A stretch of DNA of 64,000 bases from Sequoia sempervirens (taxonomy: Eukaryota; Streptophyta; Pinopsida; Cupressales; Cupressaceae): the NCBI GenBank assembly GCA_007258455.2, contig VDFB02373365.1, forward strand, positions 225,708,194 to 225,772,193, read 5' to 3'. The first letter of the stretch is position 1. Each line of letters opens with the position of its first letter. The position numbers and the translations under genes were made by a program. Positions 21,305 to 33,100 of this stretch are shown one piece after another. The notes beneath the pieces are model-generated. The model was not told the DNA's origin and ran no database searches. It saw only the letters and a program-made list of their open reading frames with translations.

Positions 21305-22966
21305 TGGTTTTAGGTCCTTGTCTCTTCATGGGAACTTTTCACTTGATTACTTTTAGCCACAACCATCCCTACCCATTCAACTCCATTATGATGTTCTTTT
21401 CCCATCTTATCAAAAATTTAAAGCTAGCCACATTGTTGAATTTTCTCTCAGTAACACCTTGTCTACCATTTTGGCTATTACACTTGAGGCTCCTTGATCT
21501 CCTATGACAATGGTATATGTTCCTCCTATCCCACATGTAGAAAATGAATCATAGACCAAACAAGGTATCATCCCCTAACCTTGAGTGTTTGGTGTCTATA
21601 TTGTGGTTCCACCTTTGCCATACTATCCAAGACCATGAGAAAAATGTCCAACATAGTCTAGACCTCCTTGAACTCTTAGGATTATTTTTTTCCTCCTATC
21701 TCTTTGGATACTAGAGATAATGAATTTGGTGAGCGAAAACATCCCCCTCCAATTGTCTCCCAACCTTTGGTGGTTCCTTTTTTTCCTCTTGTAAGGGAAT
21801 AAATTGAGTCAATTATTGAGAATACCCAAGTTCCCCCTAAACTAGATTTGAATCATACATTATCAATTAAAATATAAAAGAATGTAAGAGACAACATCAT
21901 GTTACGGCTAACCAACTTGTTGTAGGTAGTGAATCCTTTCCTAATGATCCTTATCATATATAGTTGAATCTTGACAAGGTCCCTCTCCCTCATCCATCTT
22001 CACCATCCCTTCACTTCACCCTCATCATCAAAAAATGAACCTAAGATTTACCTTTCTCAACCAAGCCAAAAGATTAAAAAAATTCCACATTCACCATCAT
22101 CAATCCCAAGAGATTCTTCTATCCCTCCTCTTAAATACCCTTCTTCTCCTATGAGTGATAATGTCTATGGCCATGCTAGTAGCACTATCATATCATTCAT
22201 TATGGTCTATTTTGACATTGATACATATGGTAATATTGATGAACCATTAGAATATCATTTAGAATTATCTTTGAATATTTTAGAATAAATGAACTTAGCT
22301 TCTAGGGAATGTGTGATGATCCTTCTCTAGTGAGTGATCCACCATGTGTCAAACTAGGAAATTCTCCTTCTACCACACTCATTGTAGTCCCTTTAGCATT
22401 TGTTATGTCATCTATATATGATGATAAATATTAGGATGGAAACAATCTACTAGAGACTGACTCACAAGTGTGGCACCCTTTTCTTTGTGCTATGTTTGTA
22501 TATACTATTATCCCATAACATTTTTCATTGTGTATAATTTTTTTGTTATTTCTCTTTGGATGGACCTTGATGTTCTCATTAGAACAAGGATAAAAAGGAA
22601 ACAAAATTTTTCATGACATTCATCTATATGTATTTTCATTATTCCATTTATCATAAATACACTTTTTATGCCCTTAAAGGGATAATACAAAGTGTTGAGA
22701 CATTTAGGTCTCTTTAATCTTGACCCAAAATTCCCTTTTGTTTTCATGTTCTCTTCCTCCTTTGTACTCATTGTTCCACCATATTTGGGGAATGATGTCA
22801 ATTCAAACTTTTCAATTTAATATGAATTATTTATCATTCATATTGACCCCAAATATGTGGATCCCTTATGTGCTATTGCATGACATTGATTGTTATTTGT
22901 GGCATTTTTTACTTTTTTTCCTTGAAAGGAAACCCTTTGGTATGATGTAGCTTTTGGAAACATATC
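21305..22966 (+). other. Post-protease spacer of element D without detectable RT
   Basis: Proline- and serine-rich fragments (for example SPSSSKNEPKIYLSQPSQ near 22030) resemble the spacer that follows protease in Tat-like polyproteins, with frequent frame breaks. I find no reverse transcriptase, RNase H or integrase motif here. D sequence resumes to the right of element B at 39677, and a purine tract (AAGGTGGGGG, 39773-39782) follows within 100 bases. D may be a gag-protease-only, non-autonomous element or an internally deleted copy. Confidence 0.4.
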
Positions 22967-22971
22967 GCTTC
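22967..22971. other. Target-site duplication of element B, left (GCTTC)
   Basis: GCTTC directly precedes the left LTR and is repeated at 39672-39676 directly after the right LTR. Removing B joins the flanks into continuous element D sequence. Confidence 0.92.
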
Positions 22972-23885
22972 TATAAGTACCTTTAAAAATCTGCAAACAC
23001 TATACTCAAACAAGGGTTAGTATCAACAAATCCTTCAAGAATACCCCTATGAAATACATTGCAAATGTTCCAAAATGCCACAAAAGATAAAAGAAAACCA
23101 AATGCATAATGAAAACATTCAACAAACTACCTATTCCATAGTTGGATTGGTGTCACTTGTGCTAGTGACCCTTTCCCAATCCTTGATAAAAGCTCAAATT
23201 GAAAATGCTATGAAGATGGTGGAGTGATGATGAACAAGATTAAATCTCAAGTGAAGAGAGTAACCTTGCATGAAATTGTGAAGATTGTGAAGGATTTGCT
23301 TGAGGATGAAGCTACTATTTAAAGATTTTCAAAATGCCAAGTGTTGAAGAGGGACCAATGTGGGATTAAGATTCAAGCCAATGAATTGAGGACACTTGTC
23401 ATCATGTGATTAGTTGATGTGTGTGCAAGATTTGGGAAGAGTGCCCAAGAGGGGGAACTTTTGAATTCAAATTTGCAATAAATTTTGAGAGGGGGACAAG
23501 AAAGAAGAGCAATAAATGCCCTGTTTGACTTGTCATGGTTGAGGGAAAATGATTGTTTTAATAAATCAATAAAATTGATTTATTGTGCAAGTGGGATGGG
23601 ATTAGCCTTAGATTAGGATTAGATTAATTTAATGATGATTATGCTGATTTAATGCTGATTAATTGATTTGACTTTTTGGACTTTGGAAAATGATCTAAGA
23701 TTTGATTTAAATGGCTTTTTGATTTATTTAATTAAGTGGATGATGCAAGATGAAGGTTGAATGCTAAGATTTATTTGATAAATGAACTTATTTAATGAAT
23801 GGATGAAAGTGATGAATTTGCCTAATGTAAGAGCTAATTTGACCGAATCTGATCGAATGCATAATGTGAATTTTGCATGTCTACA
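22972..23885 (-). repeat. 3' LTR of element B
   Basis: This is a 914-bp copy of 38758-39671. The only difference I find is at its outer end: read on +, TATAAGTACC here and TGTAAGTACC in the other LTR, so the minus-strand terminal CA has become TA. The inner end reads TGTAGACATGC on the minus strand next to the PPT. A TATA-like TTTAAATAG on the minus strand lies at 23325-23314. Confidence 0.95.
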
Positions 23886-23899
23886 TTTTTCCCCTCTTT
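23886..23899 (-). other. Polypurine tract of element B
   Basis: On the minus strand AAAGAGGGGAAAAA immediately precedes the TG of the 3' LTR. This is the standard plus-strand DNA primer site and confirms the orientation. Confidence 0.9.
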
Positions 23900-26321
23900 G
23901 AAGCAATGTACTTGTTGCGTTGGTTCAAAGAATAAACTACCTTAATCCGAAATTAAAAATTTCATGTGATTTTTGGATGTGGAAGAAGCTGGTACATTGC
24001 CCTCGAGTCGGCGAAAAGGTCGATTTGAGGGTCGATCTACGATAAAGAGGTTCAAAATGGATGGTTATGGATGGCGATGCAAAGATGATTTTAAGATGCT
24101 TAGAATAACAAATCTATATTATTCTAAACAAATTAAATGATGATATGATATGAGATGGATAGGATTGATGATATGATATTTGTGATTATGCAATGGATGA
24201 TTTATGTGGATGCTTAGACTAGCAGATCTATATTATGATAATGATTTATGCAATGCATGTGAAATGATCGATGTTTCCTATGATGTATGATATGGATGAT
24301 ATGTGGTATGCTGATTGAGTTTCATGGATGCAAGATGGATGCATGATGGATGCATGATGTTAGTCTTGGAAATGAGATGATGACAAGAAGATCAACAAGT
24401 CCATGATTGGTCGAGACTTTATTAGAGATGATGATAGATGGATGATTTGCTTATCAGGATTGGGATTTTCAAAGGATCACTTACTTTATTTTTGATAACA
24501 ACGCTAAGTACGATGCATCAAGGTATAAAGGACCAGGATGGCGTTGTACTTAGTGTGATGGACTTTGACTCAACAAGTAGATAGGAGTATTCTTGTTCAC
24601 ACTTGACATCACGGAAACCTTGCTAGGATGCACTTTAGAAGTCTCAAACATCTCGGACCAAAACATGGAAAGGTATAACCAATCAATGCAATAGTCAACA
24701 AGCTATCTGAAACCTCCTCCATACATATCTAACAAAGCAAGTATTAGCCAAGTTATTTTACAAGAACGTCCAACAAGCACAGCAGACAAAAGATAATGAT
24801 CGTTGCCCCATTCCTATCTCTCTAAATCCTTCGTTCGGATATCATCGAGAGGTCCTTGGAATGAGCGCAATATGATAAATCAAAAGAAAAGATCAAGTAT
24901 ACAAGCAAGCCAATGTTCTTCATACCTTCAGCCAGAGGGATGTGTTTCAAAAGATGGGAGCCAAAACTTATTGCCAAAAGATAATGTCCATTGTCGGAAC
25001 GGATCCTAGGACATGTTAATGACACGTCGTTTTGTTTACCCAAAGTGGTTGGTTTGGTAAAAGTGCCCATTTTCGGAACGGATCCTAGGACAAGCTTTTA
25101 TCAAACAATGATGAAATTGATTTATGATTTATACGCCATTGATAAGAAAAGAGTTGACCAACTTGCTTGCCGACAGACCTATACTTGAGATTTTGACAGT
25201 TTAGGTTTTCACATTTGACTGCTAGACTTGTTTCTGACTGTTTTACCAAAGGTTGAGGGTGATGACGATTTATTATGGATGATTGATTATTGCGAGTGCA
25301 AGCGAAACGGGATGGGTGGATTTTTCAAATATTTGGATGTTTTTGGAATTTTGCAATGTTTTGAGGCTGTTTTTGGTAATTTTTCGAGGTTTTACAAATG
25401 TTTTTATTTTATGTTTTCCAATGTTTTTGGGATTTTCTAAGATTTTGACCGAGAGACTAACAAAAACCTATCCTAGGGGCCTCGGGGGCTTATCGATAGA
25501 TTAGCCTTGCCTACGTTATACACGAGACCACATAGTTCATTGACAACTTGATCGATTCTGAGATGAAGATATACATGATGAAATGTGGAGTTTATTATAC
25601 GAACTCCTATGGGGTGACCTAAATGTCTCGGGGGATGATCAAAGATCAACCTTGCCTACGTTCAAGCTTCGAAGGCGGCGTGGTTGACAAGATGACCTTG
25701 TTTTTGGATTTTGATATGTTTTGAATGTTTTGGATTTTGAAATGTTTTGGATGTTTTGGATTTTCCGATTTTACGATGTTTTTGGATTTTCTGATTTTTC
25801 GATGTTTTGGATTTTACGTTTTGATGTTTTTGGATTTTTGTTTTGAGGATTTTAAGACCATACACGAATCCGATCCGATGAGAACGTGCCCCCAACGTGA
25901 TGCAATAGACTACTCCGATAAAGGCAGGACAAACTGACCTTGAGAATGGGCCGAGTAGTACTAGGAGGGATCATGATACGAGCACAGGACCAAGCTATGG
26001 TGCGGATGTGAGCGGATGAGTGATGGATGGAGATATGGATGTGATGGACGATGGAAGCGAAATGGAGGGATAATGTAGATCGAGCCATAAAGATCCTGGT
26101 GGATGGAAAGTGCTTATTTACACAAGGCGCCTGTTTGCCAGGTTTTCACCAAGGTACTTGCCCAAAGTGCCACAGTGGTTTCACTAGAGGGCGATTTTTT
26201 TTTTCTTTACTATTTTTGATTTTTTGATTTTTTTGTTGTCACCAAGGCCTTTGTTTGCCAGGTTTTCGCCGAAGTAACCATTTTTTCAGGACTTTTTCTG
26301 ATTTTTTTGGATTTTTTGGTT
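23900..26321 (-). other. 3' untranslated region of element B
   Basis: This is 2.4 kb without a supported gene. It holds GATG-rich low-complexity sequence (about 24060-24480) and an exact 20-base direct repeat (TCGGAACGGATCCTAGGACA at 24994 and 25073). There is also a TTTTGGATGTTTTGG-type array (about 25690-25850) and two copies of a TTTGCCAGGTTTTC motif near 26131 and 26252, separated by T-rich runs. Short ORFs on either strand look accidental. Confidence 0.6.
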
Positions 26322-27122
26322 CTATACCTTGAAAGAATTAGGCATAAAACTTTTGAGATGGGAGCTATTCATGGGCTCCTGCAGAGGTTCCCCTTCGGGT
26401 GTTGATAGCTGATATGCCCCTGATTTGTAGCTTGCTGTGACAATGAAAGGCCCTAACCAATTGGGTTCGAACTTTCCTTTGCTGCTGGGATTTGGGACAT
26501 TCTTCTGATTTTCTTTTAAGACTAATTCTCCAACTTGGAAAGTTCTGCTTCTGATTTTCTTGTTGTAGCTCCTTTTCAGTCTATTCTGATACACTTGCAG
26601 ATGGTTTAAAGCATCCAAACGTCGCTCGTCCAACAGTTCCAGCTCATTCAGTCTTGAAACTCGATACTCTTCGTCTGTGATGAGATTTTGCAATGATACT
26701 CTGAGGGATGGTAACTCGATCTCAATGGGCAAGATGGCCTCTGATCCGTAGACCAAGGAAAATGGTGTGGCACCAGTGGGTGTGCGGATCTTTGGTTCGG
26801 TAAGCCCAAAGAGGCGGGGATTGAAAGCTGCCAAATGCGGTCCGGACTGCGTCATTGATTTTTCTTAAGGATTTTGAGGATGGTTTTATTTAGCTTCACG
26901 CTTGGCCATTGCCTTGGGGATAGTATGGGGTGGAAGCGATGTTGGATTTTGAATTTATCACACAAGTCCGCGGACTTCTGGATTTTTGAATGGTGTCCCA
27001 TTATCTGAGATAATAGCTGTGGAACACCATAGCGGCATATGAGATAGTTCGGGATGAACTTTGAAGATCTGCTTTCTGTTATGTAGGTCATAGGTATGGC
27101 TTCAACCCACTTGGTGAAGTAC
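26322..27122 (-). pseudogene. Frameshifted integrase core and C-terminus of element B
   Basis: This continues the polyprotein after its stop at 27123. An extra A near 27127 throws the frame out just before the YFTKWVEA-type motif. The second catalytic Asp (SDNGTPFKN, about 26995) lies in another frame. Further shifts lie near 26925 (PQGN...QA region) and 26860. From 26855 to 26322 the frame is open again (RTPTGATPFSLVYGSEAILP ... WLGPFIVTAS), ending at a normal pol C-terminus. At least three indels therefore fall in about 270 bases, while the preceding 7.5 kb has none. The product cannot be a working integrase. Confidence 0.88.
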
Positions 27123-30100
27123 TCAGTTCTTGATTATAATGAATTTGTGGCCGTTGGATGAGGTGGGTGTGATTTTTCCAATGCGATCGAGTCCCCACTG
27201 TGAAAAGGGCCATGGTGTGATGATTGGATGAAGCTCTTGAGCTGGAGCATGGATGAGGTCCCCGTGTTGCTGACACTGTAGACACTTCTTGACATATTCA
27301 TGTGCCTCTCTGTCCATGGTAGGCCAGTAATACCCACTCCTCAACAATTTCTTAGACAAGGTCATGCCACTCGAATGAGAACCACAGATGCCGTTGTGCA
27401 CCTCAGTTAGGGCAGCCGAAGCCTCCTCAGGGTTAAGACATCTTAGTAAGGTTCCTTCTATGCTTCTACGATAAAGGGTTTCTCCTAAAATGACAAAACG
27501 AGATGCTTTCTTGATAAAGGTTCGTCTAAGGCTTGAACGCAAATCGGCGGGAATGATACCTATCCTAAGGTATGTGTAAATGTCTTGGTACCACTGATCA
27601 TTTGGACCAACGATTTCACCCACAAATTCTGACTCTGGTACCTTGAATGCTGGTACGAGAAGCTGCTCTACCAAGAAGTCGTATTTCAGAACATTTTGAG
27701 GGATCTCTAAGAGTGATCCAATAGTTGCCATTGCGTCTGCTGCTCTGTTGTTGGTTCTTGGTACTTGCTCAAATGTGATGTCAACAAAATATTCCTTGAG
27801 ATTTTCCACCAGCCTTTTGTATGGAGTTAGCTTATCATCCTTTGTTTGGTACTCATTGTTCACTTGATTTATGATAAGCTGTGAATCTCCATATACCTTC
27901 AATGTCATAATGTTCCACTGTACTGCTATCCTGAGACCTATAGTTAAAGCCTCGTATTCTGCAATGTTGTTGGTACAAGGGAATGCTAGTTTGTATGATC
28001 TTGGTATACAATCCCCTTGTGGAGTGATGAAGAAGATACCAGCTCCGGACCCATGTTGTGTGTAGGAGCCATCAAAGTATAGTTTCCAATGAGTAGCTAT
28101 GTCAATGTTGAAAATGGATTCATCTGGAAATTCTGAAACAAGTGGGCTCTCCGCATAGATAGGTGCATCTGCCAGTTGGTCTGCAATGACCTGTCCCTTG
28201 ATTGCCTTGCGCTCCACATACTCAATGTCATATTCTGATAATATCATTACCCACTTAGCCATTCTTCCTGTAAGCATTGCCTTTGAAAGAAGATACTTTA
28301 AGGGATCAATTTTAGCTATGAGTTTGATCTTGTGTGCCAACATGTAGTGTCTGAATTTTTGGGATGCAAACACCACTGCTAGGCAAGCTTTTTCAATGAA
28401 TGTATAGTTTAACTCATGGCCCACCATTGTACGGCTGATGTAGTATATGGCTCTTTCTATTCCATTTTCATCATGTTGTGCTAGGAGAGCACCAAGGGCT
28501 GCTGCAGTTGCTGAGATATAAAGGATCAATGGTTTGTTCTGAATTGGAGGCCTTAGTACTGGAGGTGTTAACAGATATTCCTTGATTTTGTTGAAGGCTT
28601 GTTCACATTTGTCATCCCATTTGTACGTTACCCCCTTGTGGAGTAGGTGAGAGTAAGGGATTTGTTTGTCTGCTAATTGTGCTATGAACCTGCGAATTGA
28701 CTGAAGCCTGCCTTGGAGACCTCTCAGTTGTTTCAATGTCCTAGGAGCTTCCATTTCAAGTATTGCTTTCACCTTTGCCGGATCAATCTCAATGCCTCTC
28801 ATTGACACTATGTAACCCAACAACTTTCCTGATTGTACGCCAAAGACACACTTCTTGGGATTCAAACGAACCTTGTATTCTTCTAGTTTGTCAAAGATAG
28901 CACTCAAGACCGATATATGATCCTCCTTCTTTTTGGATTTTCCTAGGATGTCATCAACATAGTCCTCAACTGTTTTGTTGATCATGTCATGGAATATTAG
29001 TGTCATGGCCCTTTGGTATGTGGCCCCAGCGTTCTTTAAGCCGAATGGCATTACGTTCCAGCAGTATGTTCCCCATGGGCAAGTGAAAGCCGTCTTGTGT
29101 TGATCTTCTTTTGCTATCATAATCTGGTTGTATCCTGAAAATCCGTCCATAAGTGATAGCATCTCATGCCCTGCTGTCATGTCTACAATCATGTCGATGT
29201 TGGGGAGCGGGAAATCATCCTTGGGACATGCTTTGTTCAAATCTCTGAAATCCGTACAGATTCTTATGGCTCCGTCAGGCTTTGATACGGGTACCAAGTT
29301 CGATACCCATTCTGGATAATCAATTGGTCGAATGAATCCCACATCTAATAGCTTTTTGAGCTCCATTTTGACTAACAAAGCAATTTGAGGATGCATTTTG
29401 CGAAGCTTCTGTCTCACAGGTTTAGCTTTAGGATAGACTGCCAAGTGATGAACCACTACCTCTGGATCCAATCCTGGCATATCAGCATAGGTCCACGCAA
29501 AATTTATCTTCCTTTCCTTTAAGAAGGTAGCCAACTCCTCTTGTTCTTTGCATAATAATGACTCAGCGTAGAATGTAATATGAGGAGTTTCTTGTGTTCC
29601 CAGATTGATGGGGTTGCACTTTTCTGCTAGCATAGCTGACTTTTCTTGGTGTATAGCTGTAAGAGGAAGATTGAATCCCCCATCCTCAGGCGCCTCAGAG
29701 AGGTTTTCACCATTGGATGCGTCCTTTCTTTTTACTTTTTTAGAGTCGGAGAGTGCCACAAGGTGGTTTTCACTCAAGGACTTGGAGATTATTCTCAATT
29801 TTTTATTTTTGCGACTGAGGGATTCAATCGTTTCTCCATAGTATGCATGTGTATCCAGCTCTATGATAAAACCTGCCTTATGATCCCCACATGGAATGTC
29901 ATCCCTAAGTCCCATGAATTCCGAGAGCGCCTTATCGTTTTCAAACATGTCAAGAATTGGTGGTCCTCGTTGGTCGTAATCAATCAGTTGGGGATAGACT
30001 AATCGGATTTCATTGCTTTGGTTTTCAGACTCATAAGACAAGGTGCTAATCATAAGGACATTAGTATCCTCAAACAACAAAGGTAATCCTATTTCTGGTG

Positions 30101-33100
30101 ACTCAGTTAAATCAGTGGGCATTCCTAAAGTCATGGAGGATTTTGGAGTAGCTACAGATTCCTGAGGAGGCGTTCGGTTCCGTCTATCCTGGGCACCTCG
30201 ACCAAGTACAGTTACCTTAGGAGTAGGATGACCAATGCCAAGATTTTTTATTTGCTTCTCAGGTATAATGGGTATTACACGCCCGTTATTATCTTGGCCT
30301 AACCCTTGGTTCCGGTTATAGCCCATCAAGAGCATCAGCTTCATACCTTTGTTTCGTTCATCCATAGGCAATTCAACTGCCGGTATATCATCTCGATAAA
30401 GGAGATGAGATAGGTCCCCCTCTAATGTTTCCTGACCAAGATCTCCTGCACTTGTGAAGGTAGGGTTTCGTTCATAGGATCCTTGAGATGTTGAAGCTTC
30501 TTGTGATTGTGGTCGTCCTCTTGATCTAGGAGATTGTGGTAGCTCTCCTACTACAAAAGCATTCTTAGGCATTGAATAGTTTCCACAACCATCATCTTGT
30601 ATTATAACTTTGATATCAGAAAAGGCGGGGATGGCGGGGGTGGAGGGTGTCTCTGTCACAGAAGTGAGAGTGGCGGGATCCACGTAAGGTGTTGATGGGC
30701 CTTCATCGTTCTTGGGTACTTGCGGGATCTTGTAGTATTTTGCCTCTAGATTTTTGCAGTAGGCAAATGGCTCAGGATCTCCATGGATAGTAACCTCTTG
30801 ACCTTCATGTGTGAATTTCACACATTGATGAAAGGTTGAAGCTACAGCTTGCATTGCATGTATCCATGGTCGCCCTAGGAGAATGTTGTATGGTAAATCG
30901 AGGTCCAAGACCTGACAGTTGGTTTGCATGATGGCGGGTCCAACCTGGACAGGAAGCTGAATGGTGCCTTGGGATACCCTTTCCTGGTCATCGTATGCTC
31001 TTATTGTGATGCCTTTTCCTTTGTCAATTGAATCCTCTGAAATGTTCAAATTCTTTAGAAGCTTTAAGGAGCAAATATTTAAGCCTGCACCTCCATCCAC
31101 CAAGACTCTCTTGACTTTCTTTTTATTTACGTACACCTCCAGATGAAGTGCACGGTTGTGAGATGGTTGTGTGGGGAAGTCTTGTTCAGAAAATGTAAGA
31201 ATGTTAGGTGTGGTGATATTTGCGACCATAGCTTGGAATTGTTCTGCATCTAGATCTGCGGGGACAGTAGATGACGCCAAAGCTTCTTCTAGAATCTTTT
31301 TGTGTGCAGATGAGATTTTGAGTAACTCCATGATGGAGATATGTGCAGGGGTTCTTTTCAATTGATCCAAGACATTATAGCCACTAGGGTTAGACCTTGG
31401 ATTGGATGTGGAATTTCTGCTTGGTTGGGATGGTGCTGCAATGGTAACCTTTCCACCTCTTGTGGTGACTCCACAATCGGCTTGGGCCCCTTTGATGGTG
31501 ATGACTCCACAAAACTCATCTAAACAAGCAACAACACCCTCGTATGTGTGGTTGACATTTTTATAAGCCCCTTTTCCTTTGTCTTGATCTTTGTTTCCTT
31601 TGTTACCATGATTCGGCATCGGATTCGTGTAAATCTTGAGATCTTTGTTTCCTGATGGTGCTTCCACATCTATGATTTTGTCATCTATGAGGTCTTGAAT
31701 TAGATTTTTGAGCCTCATGCAGTTGTTTGTCGTGTGTCCCTTGAGTTTGTGGAAGTCACAAAGATAATTCTCATTATACCATGGTGGCTTGACCGATGGT
31801 TCTTGATAATTATTATGTGTAGGGACCGCTATCAATTTTTCATCTACCAATCTTTTCATGATTGCTTCAGCAGGTTCCCCAAGGAGTGTGTATTTTCGTT
31901 TGGGGAAGAACTTGTTTCGCTGTGGTCTTCCCTGATTATCAATGTTGTTTGTGTTTTGGTTATGGGATGGTTGGACCACAGTATTGACTTGTCGATTGCT
32001 TTGATTGGTATTTTGGTGTTGTTGTTGTTGGGATGGTGGATTGTTCTTCCGTGGGGCACTAATGACAACTTTGGCGTCAACAACACCATCATTGGTTACA
32101 TTACGATTCTTTGCCCATGTTCGTGGTTTGTCATGATAATTGGATGATGAGCGGCCTTCTTGATATGATGAAGTTTCTCCCTGCGTGGCAAGGGCTTGTT
32201 CGATATTGAGCGCCCTAGGTATCAATTGGTCGTAAGTGGTGATGTTTTGCATTTTGAGGTGGAAGGCCAAGGGCCCATCAAGATTCGCAATGATAGTTCC
32301 CACTTGTTGTTCTTCAGGCATGGACCACTTGCTTTGATTAGCTTTGGATCGCCATCGTTGTAAGAAAGCACCGAATGATTCATTTTTCCCTTGTTTGAGA
32401 GATGATAATTCCTGTAAGCTAACCTCCATGGGAGTGTTGAAGGAATAATTATGTATGAAGGCATCCACGATTTCCTGGAATTTTTTGATTCCAGAAAGTC
32501 GAGAAAACCAATCAATAGCGTTTCCAGCCAAGCTTCTTGGGAATAATCTCATCAAGTACGTTTCGTCGTGAGCCACCTCCATGCAATGTACTTGAAATTC
32601 CCTGATGTGATCTTCAGGGTTACCCGTTCCGCGATATTTGTCAAATTTAGGGATCTCAAACCCTTTTGGGAATGGTTTCATTTCTACGCTCCTATCAAAT
32701 GGATAAGGGCATAGGTTTTTTTGTGGTTTTGGTGTCTTTCCTGATTGAAGGTCAAGCACTTGTTGTGACAGAAATTTTATTTGTGCGGTGACATCCAATT
32801 GTGGATCAGGAGGTGGAATGAAGGTGTTCTGGGGGGGTGGAGTGGGTGTTTGAATGGGTGGAATGTTTGCTTGTTGTGCCATGTATGCTTTCAACAACGC
32901 TTGTTGTTGATCTTGTTGTTGTTGCGCTAATAGAGCTTGTTGTTGTGCTTGATGTTGTTGGTCCAACAATGCTTGTTGTTGGTCAGCTAGGGCTTGTTGG
33001 GCTGCTTCTTGTTGCTCTTGGTATTGCTCTAACGCTTTCTGATATGCGAGTTGTTGGGCTGCTTGTTGTTGTGCAAAGTACTGCGCTTGTGCTTGCACTC

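Noticed and set aside
24994..25092. Two copies of a 20-base exact repeat as an attachment or recombination site
   Set aside because: No recombinase or inverted partner; better read as a short direct repeat in an untranslated region.
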